A stretch of DNA of 64,000 bases from assembly GCA_964036275.1 (NCBI GenBank), contig OZ038434.1:17101879-17165878 (forward strand), given 5' to 3'. Within the stretch, counting starts at the first letter, position 1; every line of letters begins with the position of its first letter. This document shows positions 24,501 through 38,498 of the stretch, piece after piece. Origin of the DNA: Litoditis marina. Lineage: Eukaryota; Nematoda; Chromadorea; Rhabditida; Rhabditidae. The position numbers and the translations under genes were made by a program. The notes beneath the pieces are model-generated. The model ran no database searches, was not told the DNA's origin, and saw nothing but the letters and a program-made list of their open reading frames with translations.

Positions 24501-27500
24501 ACATACCTGTACTTGTCCGGATCTTCTCGGAATTCGGCGACATTGGTGATGGATCCAGTGTAGAAGACGTCCTTTCTGTTCAGATAACCAACCTCCTTCT
24601 CACTGATTGTACCACAACGAGAGCGGGACAATGTAGCTGAAATATTGACCATGAGCTTTTTGGACTGACACAGATATCCATGACATATTGCAGAAAACAT
24701 CGGCCTGAGCAAGTGTTGGCTATAACTAAAGGTGATGAGACGTACCAAAAACTGTACCAATCATCCAAATAACACGGTGTTTCGCTTCTGTTGATTTTTA
24801 GACAACGATATGTGACCTTTCGCGCACGCATTAGATATTACTGTAGATTTCAAAAAATTCAAAATTCGCGGGCAGACTCTCTTGCTAGTCCACACGATTT
24901 CTCACGTAAACCGCTCGCGACTGAGGCGTGAAAATGCGAATGAGGCTCTTTTACTACAGCGTCAATTGGAACATTAGGGCAAAATATACGGTGATAAGAC
25001 GACGTACCTGCTACTCCTAGATGTTCGGGATCGGTGGGTGGTCCGACGTGGCTGAGGGAGCGGGAGACGGCCGCCTTCCCCAGACTCTCCGAGTGCGAAC
25101 TGGCCCGCACTCGATGGCCATTGCTGTCCGGAACAAGCAGCGTAGTCGACTCCTGCACGAAAAACATTAGGAATAGAAAAGCCTAAACTATTATGTTACT
25201 TATATGTTTTCATATATGTTTTGTTATATCCAAAATTTCCAGTTTTTAATTTCCAATTCCTTCCAACTCAGAAACATAAAAAAAACAAAGCGCGGCATAG
25301 CATGAAGTTAATGATTCATTCTCTACCTTTGCTTTTCTTGCTTCATCTTCAGTCTTTTCCTCATCCTCCTCTTTTTCTTCTTTCTCTTTCTTTTCTTCTT
25401 CAGCCAAGTCTTCCGTAATTTCCACGAAGGGAATTGGTCGGAAAGTAGATCCGCACACTCCGCACAATACCAGCACCACTGAAAAAATTCCATAGAACTT
25501 TGATGCAAAATTTTCGGCAAAATAGTTCAATTTTAATGCGTCTGAAACTTTCTAGCTACCCATCGTTATCTACTATTTGAAAACCCGGTGTGAAAAACAG
25601 CCGTGCCATGTCATCTGTCATTAATTCTACCGGGTGGTCCGAATACCAGACCAAGCGTGGTGGCCACACAGTAAATCACTGTTGTTACAGCGTGACATGA
25701 ATCCAAAAGGAACTGTCTGCGTTTCTTACTTTTCAGAAATTTGTGATGTACAGAGAATGATCTAGAAACACTATTCGAACATTTTCCAGAAACGAAACTC
25801 ATTTTTGATTGAAATCCCTAGAATCAACTAATTTTGGATCGAAAGAAATTTGAAATTTTCTCGGCGACGCCCAGTTTTGTAGAAAATTCCCGGCATTTTT
25901 GTCAAAATTTCGAGTGCGTGACGATTTAGCTCAACCACATTAAGATACAACCTATAACTCTAAGTAAAACATCAATGGAATGTTCAAAGTGTCAAAATGG
26001 ATAGCTTATATGAATAAACGATGTTTGTTAAAGTTTGGAGAAAATCAAATCATACAGTTTTTAATATCAGCCATCCGTTCGATGTGTTTAAGCTTGATCG
26101 TCCCCCACTCAAATTTCTGGAGTCAGAGAAATAGCCCAACAAAAATGAGAAAAATATCCCAACAAAAAAACAAAAACGACGTACCGAGGAAAGCGAGGAA
26201 GACGGTTCTCCACCCGTACTCCCTGATGATGAATGCATTGATTGGCGAGAAGAGCACTGTTCCCACTCCGGCTCCAGCCACTGCTATTCCAGTCGCCAGA
26301 GAACGGTGTCTACAAAACACATTGTGTAAGATTTAACATTAACAATATAATTACAGTAATAATAATATTTCGATATCAAATTCAGCGAGATTTTGGAGTG
26401 GTTATGATTTCAGGTTGAAGTTGATACCCGGTCAGCTAACCCGGAAAGTTCACACCGCCAGGGTCCCTCATATGAGAGGGAGTTGCGAGCGATTATTGTG
26501 AATTGACAGATCGTGAGTTGAAGTACAACGAGCAAGTTTTAGAACACCAGTAAGGTCTGACTAAGCGACAAAAATTAATCCGTTTTAAGATGTAAACCCG
26601 TGAACATTTAAGATTTTCCATCAAATGTAGACCGATTGTGTAGTAGGTAGTATTTGATTTCGCCCATGATCTATGTCTATCTACTATTTCAACTTACTTC
26701 TCAAAGTACATGGTGACAATGACGATGGCGGGGCAGTACATGAGACCGAAGCCCAGTCCCATGACACATCCGACCGAGACGACAATGTGCCACATGGCTG
26801 TCGCGAAGTACGACATGGCACAACTGCAACAGGGGACATGATGAACTACCCGAGAATAGCTGGTACATCCTAGCTGTACCTTTTCGAGTTCGAGTTTTAT
26901 TTTTAACAACCCTAGTGGGTTATCAGATGTGAAATTTAAAAAAAATTATTCTTCACGGTCTACTGTCAAATCTGAATGTCAAAAAAACTTCTGAAATTAC
27001 CGAATATGAACCCGTCATGAATGCAAACAACTAGAAACAGTCTCACTTACTCTTAACTTGGGGTTTAGGTTCAACTCCTCCGCTGGAATATATTGCCGAA
27101 TAAAACCAAATATTAGCTTAAGTAATGCAGTTCTATCGAAAAGAAAGAAAGTATATCTCACCCAACGAAGGCAATCATAGATCCGACAATAGTGGTTGTT
27201 CGACATCCATATTTGTTACAAACGGCGGATGCCAGTGGACCCGAGCCAAGGGTCAGTCCGGTGAGAAGCGAAATGATCAGAGCACATGTGGCATTGTCCG
27301 AATCGAACTCCTGCAAACAAGCACAATTACAAGTGATCATTGATCGTATCCACTAAGATCAAATTCAAATAGCCGGAAAAGTTTTACTTTTCCACCTTCT
27401 CTCTCTCTATCTCTCTCTATCTCTTCCTTTCCACCGTGTGCTGAGCTGTATTTTGACGTACAAAATGCACCCCAAGCATCACTCCGTTTTATCTAAAACA

Positions 27501-28214
27501 TGATATACTGGACGCGACGTGTTGTAATCTGGCGTTTCAGATAACGTAATCTGTCTATAATCCGTAACCTACACAGTTTAATAGTGTTTGAGCTACAAAT
27601 GTGAATATGTGTGAAGGCAACGAGTGAATAAGTTAGGCGAAACGGATGTAAGGCTAATGTATGCAATATGGGATTGATACATGCTGATAGTTATGAATAT
27701 TTGCCTAAATCGACTGGAAACACAAAAAATCTCAGGACAAGTAAACAATCGCCTTCGGCCCTCCGTACAATCCAGCAAAACGTGTCAATAAAAAATCCCG
27801 TTTTGTGAAATATTTAGGCTCTTCGTATTTGGAGAGCTTTATTGATTACTGTAGTGTGGCACGCGTTGGGCGACTTTGTTGTCCACAAAAATTTATTGAA
27901 AAGCAGGTGTTCTATTTGAATAACTAAACCATGAAACTGGGTGGGAAGTACGGTTTTCACCAGTAAGTTTGACTATTGGTTCAATGAAGTAACCAACAAA
28001 GTTGCCCTTCGTTTGAGTGTGGTGGTGTGTGACGTACCTTCATGAGTGTCTCTACCAGTACTCCGAACGAGTACACGAATCCGTCTGCGAACACGTGGAT
28101 GAGGAACGACCCGACCACGACCACCCAACCCCAGCCCCCGTCGGGGGGAAGAGGGACCAGACGGCCCTTCGTACCACCCTCCTTCTCCTTGCCAGAGCTA
28201 GGAACTGCCGTCAT
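21595..28214 (-). CDS. SLC16 / monocarboxylate-transporter-like MFS protein, 13 exons, 599 aa
   Basis: Twelve-pass major facilitator transporter of the MCT family, at the plasma membrane. Family substrates are lactate, pyruvate, ketone bodies, aromatic amino acids or thyroid hormone; the substrate cannot be read here. Exons in transcript order are 28214-28038, 27310-27162, 26823-26698, 26309-26185, 25478-25327, 25152-25008, 24636-24507, 23997-23863, 23490-23312, 22923-22799, 22547-22368, 21996-21898 and 21672-21595; phases agree and sum to 1800 nt. The MCT signature [11 protein letters not shown] lies at about residue 29, entering TM1. The second signature, [18 protein letters not shown], is at about 149. 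The central cytoplasmic loop (about 205-385) is long and has a Glu/Lys block, [19 protein letters not shown]. The second half contains [13 protein letters not shown] and [11 protein letters not shown]. The ATG follows a GTTGCAG acceptor directly, so the 5' UTR is spliced. Confidence 0.95.
24067..24291. mobile_element. hAT-like MITE with 8-bp target duplication (copy 2)
   Basis: Starts CATACACCGCCAAG and ends CCCTTGGCGGTGTATG, with the perfect flanking 8-mer CGTCGATG (24059-24066 and 24292-24299). The interior resembles the element at 13384-13598 throughout and contains a 16-base G run at 24207-24222. It lies in intron 7 of the SLC16-like gene. Confidence 0.9.
26451..26516. repeat. Truncated copy of the hAT-like MITE
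   Basis: Begins CACACCGCCAGGGTCCCTCAT and continues with GGGAGTTGCGAGCGATT, matching the left part of the elements at 13384 and 24067. No right terminus is found. It lies in an intron of the SLC16-like gene. Confidence 0.5.
26547..26640. repeat. Dispersed repeat, copy shared with 40360-40455
   Basis: Contains TAAGGTCTGACTAAGCGACA, then TAATCCGTTTTA and GTAGACCGATT. The same three blocks, in order and with similar spacing, occur at about 40360-40455 in an AMPK intron. The family is not recognised. Confidence 0.65.
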
Positions 28215-28215
28215 A

Positions 28216-31200
28216 CTGCAACAGAACATATCATTAACTCAATCATACTAGTTTGTAGCGAACAACACGAATAGTTTGCAACCACAGGTATTGAGTACTG
28301 ACGTTCACTAGTTTATAGAAACAAACTAGAAACTGAACACATTGGAAATAGAAACATTACATGGAGACAATGAACGAGAAAGAAGAATGAGAAGAAGTTC
28401 ACAAGCACAAGGGAAAAATACTTCTTATCTTAGAGAACAGACACTTATACCGATTGCATATCGGGAAATATGTTCCCTGCAAGAATGACCTATGAACGTC
28501 GACTGCAGCTTCCAGGGATCAGATCACAAACCTAATGACACGAATACACCCCAGAGCTTATTATAAGTCATTATGCGAAAATTCCGACAACTTATATCAG
28601 AAATATCAAGAAACATGATAAATACACCCAGGTGAAAGTCGGACGATTCGTTACAGTCCGTAAATCAAAGGAACAAATTCCAGACGTATCTTAACAAAGA
28701 ACGACAGAACCGAACCCGAACGAATAACCTGTTCACCGAAAAAAAGTGAGCAGTATGCATACACATTGTGTGAATACCGCGAATTCAAAAAACAACAGAG
28801 TTTCTATTCAATGCAACCAATGTTACAGGTAACAATAATTGCCCACTTGAGAGAATCCGACCAAAACTTGGAACGCCAAGTATCCCATTTTTGTACTACG
28901 ATAGACAAATTCATATACACTACTATTGATTTTGTTCTGCAGCATAACTTTTCTCTAGGCACGTGTTGATGAATTAATGAGTTGCAGCTGAGTAGAATAG
29001 GCGGGAAGACATGAAATATGAAAGAAGGGTGGCTAGTAAAAAGGATGTCGGCTGTCACATTTAACAGAACAGACTTCCCACAGTTCGGGTCATACTCTAG
29101 CAAATCTGTCCGAGTAGCAAGAAAATACTAGAAGTTCCCTACTGGTAAACTGGCTAAAAGGCGAACCACAAAAAAGAGACTCCTCCTACGTCTAGGCATT
29201 TCCAATTCCAAGATAAGAACAAAAGATAAAAAGCCGCTGATGAGAAGAGAAAATGATCAAATTGAAATGAACGACTTTGCCCACACATATTGGCCATAAA
29301 ACGAACATTTCCTCCGAGATAGCAGAAAAAATGCACTATAGATGCACAGGAATTGGTCATGTTCTCAAACTAGAAAATCACCAAGAAAATATGCATTGAA
29401 AACAAAAAAAATGGAAAATTATCGGAAAATGCAACATAACAGGTCACATGAACATCGTCACATGCTTGTTAATTTTTATGGAAAAAGTCAAAAACAACTA
29501 TATCACCTGAACATCAAAGAACAGCTTAGTGATTAGTGAAGGAAGAAAGCCGTTCAAACGTCTAATGAACAAATCACGCTATTCAATTTACACTATACAA
29601 ACAACTATTCGACTATCCTATGTCATTGTGTATCATTACATAAATAAGTTTACAAACTACTGATGACTCTCCTGTGTCAATGAGGTGTCAATGTTAATGA
29701 TTACAAATTACAATAGGAATGCATTGATCATCCAGTTCTAAATAAACAGTGATTGACAGGAGAGTTTGCTCTGATTGTAGGGCAGAAGCCGTAAAAAGAA
29801 AAGGGGGAGAAAGACAGCTCTGCCACTGATTGCCAATAAAAACGTCAAGCCTCTGCTACCAACCGAAACTACTAAAAAGGCGGTTGACGTTTGTGGCATT
29901 CGAAAAAAGTAGAGATCTGTACTACAAGTATCACCATACACAACTACACACATAATAATTAACGTCTCACCCCTCAAGTTGGCAAATTTCCAGCATGGAG
30001 ATAACAATTGACTACTAAATATGACATTATATTATAAAGTTGTTCTAACCTAAACGCCAACACCTAGTATTCGTCAAAAAAAACTGTACCTATAGAGCTA
30101 GAAAGAAGTGGCGAAAAGATGTTTTCCTAGTGTGAGAAAGTCAAACACTGGAAGAAATTGTCGTGGATAGCTAACAGAATAACGGATTCAGAGTTGGTCG
30201 AGCGTGCAAAAGACCCGTTCATAAAATATCGAAAACAAATTCTGCGGTGCACGGGAGATTCAAAGAAAACTAGAACGAATCCCAGGGATGATCAAAAAGT
30301 TGACCGACCGTACAGTCGCTACGATTCCTTACAATTACCAACTTCCTAAAAATGTGATAACTTTGCGAAATAGGAGAACACATATTGCGATATTAGTATC
30401 ATTGAAATTATGAAAATTGCCATTCTATGCAGTTGAACAAACACGTTGAATGGATTACGGCAGCGCCAGCGGCTCTAGTTATGTTCAACAATTCAATCAG
30501 GCTGTCATAGGGTTGGCTAATTGGGAAATTATCAGCTGCACGAGATTGATTAAAACAAAAAGAGCAAACATCCTTATAAAGAGCGTAGACCACATTACAA
30601 CTAATTGGGAACATGGAGCAGAAATTCAACCAACTCGAAAAAAGAGGAAACTATCAAAACCATGCTATCGAAGAAATCTATTAGCTTTTAGGAAATGAGA
30701 ACATAACGATAAGTAGAAAAGAAAAAAAGTAAAACTAGTCTACGTCCAACTATAAAACTGAACTTTATCAAACTAATAATTAATAAAAAGCGCACGGAGA
30801 GGCAAAGGATGTTTGCCAACCGTTAGCGGTCTGTGAACTATAACCAAAGGGCAAGCCTCAATGGTGCACTGTGTAGTTGCTTTGTTCGGTCTGGCATCGA
30901 GTGCGAGAGAGGAGAGGGGCGAGAGAGGTAGACAGACAGAAAGGGGGTCTGGTCCATAGGAATACACCACAGGGTCAGCCGCAACCATTGACCTCTATTC
31001 ACCGCTAGACAACAAACTACAAAAATACCGTCAAGCATACTAAAAGCATTTAAAAAGCTATCAGTGTACCACTATATGTTTGAAAGTGCCACCTGCCTAA
31101 CTTTTCAATTTTCGGTGAAGTGATGTTTTAACTGCATAGTCCGTAAAACAACTTAACTGAAGCGGAGTTCATTCCCTGGCCCTGCACAATCAAAACAGCA

Positions 31201-34200
31201 AGCATGATCAAAATTATACCAAGACGAAAAATAAAACAATATGCTAGCTATAAGCTAAATTCTAGATGACATCAGAATCGTGATAAAATTGAGGATTCCT
31301 CAACGAAATTTGATCCCGGCAACAAAACATCGGCGGTAGCGAATTGAATAGAAATTCAAGAAGGAGGCAGCCGAATAAATTGATTCATATTCCGCCTAAC
31401 AAAAGTCGCGAAATACGTAGACTGCCCCCTAATCAGGGAGCTCAGCCATTCTCAAATGCCCTTAGAAAGTATACGATGATGAGAGAAAACGTGCCCGGAT
31501 GGAAAGAAAACTATTTTGTATTTCCCACTTTCCTAGCAGGCAAATGCAGTAAAATTTTCAGGGCGGACATTTCGAATTTGCCCCTTATCAAACAAATACC
31601 ACCTAGCGAATGGATCATAAATTTTAGGTTTATTGTATGTGAAAGATCGAAACATTGTGAAGTAACTTCAACAGAATGTGATTGTCTTCAAGTAAAGTGA
31701 CCAATCAAACATTCGAACGACACATGGCTGCAAACAGCTGACGTGCCTTGGTGTAGATGTGTTTCAGCATTCAGCAACTATTATTTTCAAAGTGAACAGG
31801 TTAGAAAGTAATGGTTGGAAATTTTTTCTGTACACCAATGGGGTTTTCGAGGACTCATCCAGAAAAGTAGTTTTTGTGCCAAATTCTCCTCCCTTCAATA
31901 CGTTGCTAATTCTAACCCTGAGAAGAGCAGGGCGAATAATGGAAATAGAATAAAGGAATGCAATACCATTTTCCGTGTGGAAATCCTTCAAGGTGAAACC
32001 ATGTGCGAACCATTAATCAAAGCGAGCCGCCGAATCACAACATTGCGCGATTCGATAATGATCTCTGCGCGAATAATTAATCATTCCGGGTGGGAATAAT
32101 GAACAAAGTAACATCATGCATATAAGGCAGAAGAGAAGGCATGCAACTAGGTCCGGCTCATAAATCACTACGGAACATCCCCTAAGCATTCCCAGCAGAT
32201 TACACCAAACATACTCTCGCAAGTCGCAAATTTGGTTGAATAGCTAGAAAAAGGGCTCCTTTTCTGTGAAGCGTGAAGCCTACGAAAATATTCCAGAGTT
32301 TTCTAGGAAAATCGTACAATTTTACTCTTTGAAAGAGAAATTCGGCCGTTTTTGAAAAGCAGACTGACTAGTCCCTGAAAAGCAGACTGACCTGACTAGT
32401 CCCTTAAATAGCCCCTTATTTAACTGAAGGTGTCAAGCAAATTCGAAAGGTAGCTGAAAAAAATTGTGAAAATTATGAAAAGTACCAAATTCAAAAAGTC
32501 CATATTATTACAACCAGCCGCAGCTAACTCAATTACAAAAAATGACTCTTATCGGAAGAACGGAACTAGACTAGAAGAAAAAGATAGCAGCTGGCGGGTA
32601 GTCTGGGTCTTGAAAGCCGTGTACACTACCAAAAGTGCCCGAGTTCTACTTATTTGAAGCGATGAGGTAGGTACCTGCGCTCAAAACTTGAAATGGAAAA
32701 GTTTGAAGTAAGTAAAATCGCATAGTAGAAACATGCACTTGCCAAACTTTTGTCGCGAACACAATGTGAGTGAGATCTGATGAAATTGAAAACTAAAAAC
32801 TGTACTAGGTACTAGGTAAGTTAACCAAAGTGGGTAGTTAACAACAGAGGACAAAGTGATTGTTCCGCTTCAATACTACAGTAATGAGAGTGATTTGGGA
32901 AGGTGAAGAACAGAAGTGGAGAACCTGAGAAGATTGAGTAAACAACGAGCGAGCTATAGATCAACAAGCGAAAAAAGAATCATACCGGAGAGGGAGAAAG
33001 GACCAAGAAGAACGACTTCCCTGAGGAAAAGTGGAAAAATAGCCTCTAAGAACTATTGTCGAGAAGAGTCGAATACGGGTGGTGAGTTCTTTAAACCAAT
33101 GAATTCTAAAGAGTAAAAGGCTCGATCAATAACAATGCTATTCGTCGGCACAAACCAAATTGCGCCAATAAAATAGGCTAGTACGACTAAACAAAAGCAG
33201 TGCAAATATCGGACAAAGAATAGAACAGAAAGAAAACCGATCAAAGCAACTTATTGTCCAGAAAATAAACGTAGATCGCTCTCAGAGAAAATATTCTCAA
33301 GTGTAGAACGAAAATAGAAGAAACAAAAATTCAATACTTCGATCCGAGATCGCTTTTCGGGAATTTCTTCCAGAAACGAATAGAAACTGAGCACAAAAGC
33401 GAGAAATCCCTGCCAATACAATATGGTACGAAATATGTGTACAAAATTTGGAAACAAAGGCTTCTTTCCGCTTTTTTGTCATTTTTGTGTTCACAATCAC
33501 AACACCAAGCTAACTGGTGAAAATCTAGCAAACAGACGCTAATTCCAACCAGATCCAGGATCACTTCAAAAATCAAAGAAACCTGTTTTTTGAAGAAACC
33601 AAGAAACCAAAAAATAGCGAGAAGAAATCTGGTTTGTTGTGTGAACGGCCGTAGAGCAGAGTGTTACGTGACTCTTCTCTCATATAAGTTGTTGTGAGAG
33701 GAAGAGAGTGAGGGGGGGGGGGGGCACCAGGTGGTATGCGAGGGCGAATAGGTCAGGCGATCGTCATCAGCACAATGACAAAAGGCTATCTGACTCGGAG
33801 ATAACCAGCTGATTTCTCTCCCGTTCTCTCTCTGTTTACCCGTGTATCGCAGCACGCAACAGGTGCGACCACCAAAACAACACGCAAACTTCCGTCAAAC
33901 CAAACCCCAAAAGTCACGGATTACAAACGTCAGAGCAGTAACCCAGTAACTGACAGCAAAATCAACCGATTACATTACTCGAATAATTGGATTACTTTTG
34001 TGAAAGGCCCAAACTACCGCCATACAACACGTCAGAGAAATACGACGGTAGACCCTACCCTAAAAATCTAGCTTATATATCTGAAGAGAGGTTGAATGAG
34101 CTCATTACATACATTGTAACACGTGACCTATGAACAAAACGAAAGAAGGTTTGTATTTTGCACCATTGATATAATCCCATGCATGGATGGCGAACACTCT

Positions 34201-34982
34201 TATACTTACTTAGGAGGTGAAAATAATACGTTAAATGCCAGAACCCCAGAGCCGAACGTCAAAAATACTGTCCCTTATATGAATAATGAATGCAGATTAT
34301 GGGTCACATCTATCAAATGATGGACAAATGTGGGAGAGCAAGTGGACATTGGTCAAAAGGAGTGAGTCCTCCAAATAGGGCTAGGTTTCAATTTTGTAAG
34401 AGCTAATCAACTGATTGAATTAGCAAGAAGAGACGGACGAGGCGTGTTGTTGTGACTGAGTGAGGGAGGAGTGAAGTGTGCAATACGGGAGGGAAACCCC
34501 ATTCAGACTGGGCGCAGGCTGCTCCGAGAATATGCTCATTTTGATGAAATCTGACGCAATACGAGCCATACAATAAATGCTGCAATTGCAACGCCAGCCG
34601 AAACTTGACCAAAAATACATACACTGCCAAGGTCCCTCATCTGATAGAGCTACAAACCATTCTTGGAAAAAAAAAAGTAGGGTAGCGACTTAATAACTAT
34701 CGATTTTCCCATAATTAAGAAAACAGAGGGGGATTTGTGAATATTTCGGCCGAAAAAAAGAAGCAGTGATAACGAAATTTCACTCCCGAACTACCGTTTA
34801 GAGACCCTTCTTGGTACATGCTAAGAAAGACTAACATTGTTAAATCTGAATAGAAAAGAAAAGTTATGGAAGTGGAGAAGATAGCAGAACGAAAAACGTC
34901 AACAGCATAATACCAACAAGAGTAAAATATCTTTTTCATAACTATTAACAGAAACAACCATAACAATTAACAATTATTATCA
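28216..34982. other. 6.8 kb without a recognisable gene
   Basis: This region lies upstream of the SLC16-like coding start and should include its 5' UTR intron and promoter. I find no exon with a recognisable domain on either strand; the longest open frame (31344-31700, +) has no family features. It holds a 13-base G run at 33712-33724, a short duplicated motif (GCAGACTGAC, about 32361-32395) and a degenerate MITE at 34618-34820. Confidence 0.5.
34618..34820. mobile_element. Degenerate hAT-like MITE
   Basis: Starts CATACACTGCCAAGGTCCC and ends GAGACCCTTCTTGGTACATG, imperfect inverted ends related to the elements at 13384 and 24067. No target duplication is visible, so this is an older or altered copy. 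Confidence 0.5.
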
Positions 34983-37900
34983 TTAAAATAGTTTTTGGAA
35001 CAACGTCTTCTCGCCGACTTCCAGAGAAAGATCACGACAACTTGCACATAGATTATCCGTCTCAATGGGGCTTAATTCACACAATGAACATATGACATCA
35101 CTGCCTAGAAGGTGCAGCTTGCTGGCGGTGCTCAAAACAGTTGTGACAGTCGCCTGAAGAACATAGTTATAGCTAACATACAGACCCACGTGACCCAGCT
35201 CAGCGTGTTGCGGAACAAAAATTGAAGGTCCCGGCTTCAAACCCTTCAAATTAACATTTGTTTTTCTCTCGAGAATTGATGGAAAAGTAAGTGTTGTTGT
35301 GTATAGGAAGGGTTGCGGGGTTGAAAACCTATTGGTAGGATCACGTGACTGGTTTATGCAACAATATTGATAATGTGAAAAGCAACCTGTACTGAGAATT
35401 AATGGTTCACATTCTCCAAGATTCAACGAACTTTATGTCAGGTTCACCGTTTACATTAACTGAGAATGAAAATAACTATCAACCGAAAGCTAAACTTTCC
35501 GAGTAAGAGAAAAGCGTTCGAACCGGAACAAAAATAAAAAAAAACTGGGAACAGGCCAACCTTGAATCCTTCCGTAACTAGACTGTCAACAAAATCAGAG
35601 GTGATCGCGTGAATGGAACTTGATGCAGGTTTCTTGAATGAATATGGGATATGGGTTGAATAACTTATGCATCGAAGCGAAAGTAATACATCATGTTACT
35701 AATTTAAATATTACCATAGAATACCATGGTTTATAGTTGCAACTTTATCATTACATGACCAGTCCGACAAAACCTGCGAAAGGAACCAAAAAATTTTCAT
35801 CCAAAAGGAAAAGTCCTCAGGTTTCGCTTCCGCAAAACGTTTTGGGAAGTTCATCTACATTTTTTATCCATTGAACGGTCGAAAAGACCCACCTGAGCAT
35901 CATCCAATCGAATCGCACTCTTTTCATATCCCTCCAAATGATTGACAATAGCAATCTCTTTCGCGTTTACATCCCTCAGCGGGCGAACAAATGCAACTCC
36001 ACTCGGTCGTTTATCAAATATGGACGTTAACTCAGATACGGCAGGACCTGCACACGGCAAAAGTTGGGAATAACTATATTGAATATTGAAACATTTCACC
36101 AAAATAGTCCTCTATCTCTTATAAAGATTTAAAGCTTTTCCCATTTCACATTCGAACCGCTTCAACGACGTTGAACTTTTTCAAAGAATACCACTGAATA
36201 AAACACGTAATTCACGTCCCAGGCGAAAAATGTAGTTACTGGTTTGGAAGAACTTTTGCAGTAATAAGCAGAAGACATATTGAACTTTTGTTTAAACGTT
36301 TTACTTCAAAAGTAATCAATATAGATGTTGAAGTTCCGTATGGCTTCGAGAACTCACCTCTTCCTAAGCACAACTGAGCCAAGGCAGTGCGACCCAAAAC
36401 ATCACCATCATCCGGTAACATCACCTGGATAGCGAAATACAGCTGATGATGTTTATGTTTACCCACTTCCCTTTTAGTTTAAGTTCAAGAATGTAGAATG
36501 TGAATAGTGAATAACGAAGTATCTTAATGATAGATGTGAATTGCAGAGGATGAAACGCACTTATCAGAACAAAAAACTAATGACTCATGAGCTGAAAACA
36601 GGTTGCCCTGTCCACCAGATTGATAAACTGTTGAATTAACTACTAACATACCGGAAGTCAAAAATTTCTACACCGAGAAGGGGAGAAGGTCTCAGGATGG
36701 GACATATTACAGGCTTTGATCGTCAACTAACGTACTTTTCTAATTCCGAGAGATCTAGCCACCAAGCCGCATGTCCTCTCCCGCAATATTCGAACAACCT
36801 CTGACTGTGCCGTGGCCGTTTTGCAAGAGGCCAGAAGAGCGTTCATGTCATCAATCTATAACCATTTACGATTTACCAATCTGTGAGAATCGTGATCGAC
36901 ATGAAGGTTTGAAGCCGTCGAGTTTCAGCTTTCCTTCACCGATTTCGAGCTCAACTCACAAAGAGAAGAGTGAGAGGGACAGCTCAACTTCCAGAGCCGA
37001 AAAAGTTTCGAATTGAGAAAAAAACTGTAAATTCGTACAGTACACAGTACACTGCCTCGTAAATGTTAAGGTGGGCATGTTTCTGTGATTACCCAGATTA
37101 TGTCTGGCCCCTTTTGTATCGACCCTCTACGAGGAAGACATCAGGTCATCAGGTCCAAGAGCCACTCTCTCACTTCTGTCATTTTGCGATGTTTCTAAGT
37201 ACCTGGTCCAATCCCTGACACTCTTCCTTGACTTCCAATATCGAGCTGCCAAGGCCGGCAGCCACGTGAACAATCAGCCAATCAGTAGATGGCAGCACAC
37301 TCTTCAGTGAGGCAACTCGCTCTTCTACCAAACGAATACTAGATGAAGAAGAGCAAGATACCAGCACCAACATCTGAAAACACACCACTTATTCTGTTCT
37401 CGAACAAAGTGTAAATCTAAAAGACTGAGATTGATTGAATGACTCGAATACGAGCGGAAAAAAGTACTGACGATGAAAGAATGTACACACTGAAATCAAA
37501 AGGTTTTCCACGTTCAGTTGATCAAGAAAAGAGACATCTTCTGAAGAAAGACCCAGACTCAATAATGTTGGTGTGACTTCTAGCTAATGAAACTACAACC
37601 TCTGTGTTTTAAAGTGACCCAGCTTACCGTAGGTTTGATCATGAGTCGTTTGTAGGTTATCTGCTTCAGGGCGTCCTCCATCTGGTGTAGGAGAAATGCC
37701 GCGGACGACGTACCATCATACACAACAAGCGTCTCGCGGGCTTCACCGTCCTGAACAACATGCACTACAAGTGAATAGAAGAATGACGTGAAACGTGAAG
37801 AAAAATCAATATTATACTTTCATTAATACACGTTTGTGAATTGTGATGTGTCCCATATATATGTGAATATGCTGTTATGAGCAACTGATCATGAACACGC

Positions 37901-38498
37901 TACCTTGCTAGATAGGGAACAGCCAAATCACTACTTTCGTTAGTAAGAAAGCGAAATTCATGAGTTATGATAAGTGCCCACCCACCTTGAATATTCGTCG
38001 CTTGCTGAGACTAGATCGGAACTTGTTCTTCACCATGAAAATGAAGCACGTTCTACAATAAACGGCCTTCTTTGGATCAACACCTGAGAAACATAACAAA
38101 TACAACTGTCGCTGTTCCAGAAGCTAACAGAAAACTATCAGCGTTAACGACCAAAGCAACCTAGAATGATTCTCTAACCACCAGAGGACTCGTTAAAACT
38201 AGTTGTAGGCTTGAATAACTGTTCAAACTCAAACCCATCAAGTCAGAACTTTAGTCAACTCAAGTCAGAGTGAGTCTGCGCGTTAACCGCTGTTCTTATG
38301 GAAAGGAACATGTGTATGATTTTCCTACAAATCTCGCGTATCCACCATTTCACACGAGGTAGTGCACACTCCAAAGATGAACATTGTAGTTGACGCCAAT
38401 ATAGAAGGCTCTCCTATTATCTCACCTGCAAAGTGAGCGGCTTCTGGACATTTCACACAAGTCTTGCCTTCTATTGACACATCTTCATGCGCAGTCAT
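34983..38498 (-). CDS. CTU2: CTU2 / NCS2, cytosolic tRNA 2-thiolation subunit, 8 exons, 309 aa
   Basis: Partner of CTU1 in the URM1-dependent complex that makes 2-thiouridine at wobble U34 of tRNA-Lys(UUU), Glu(UUC) and Gln(UUG) (family knowledge). Exons in transcript order are 38498-38426, 38083-37986, 37750-37628, 37373-37203, 36424-36358, 36047-35893, 35632-35561 and 35153-34983; phases fit and sum to 930 nt. The N-terminal zinc motif is CVKC at 14-17 with CRTC at about 34-37. VVYDGTSSAAFLLHQ at about 66-80 replaces the usual SGGxSS PP-loop, as in CTU2 proteins where the ATP site is degenerate. LCLGRG and VRPLRDVNAKEIAIVNHL are family hallmarks. The C-terminus has a second zinc pair, CSLC and CASC. 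At 309 aa it is shorter than human CTU2 (about 515 from memory), so a compact version or a missed exon is possible. The stop is 3.5 kb downstream of the start, and AMPK lies 0.6 kb upstream on the same strand. Confidence 0.92.

Noticed and set aside
31344..31700. 118-codon + strand frame in the large gene-poor region
   Set aside because: No domain, no membrane segment, no flanking splice or promoter support; a frame of this length is expected by chance in this much DNA.
34983..35426. 147-codon single-exon gene
   Set aside because: Only the last 57 codons (from the acceptor at 35153) are CTU2-like; the front part is intron read-through.
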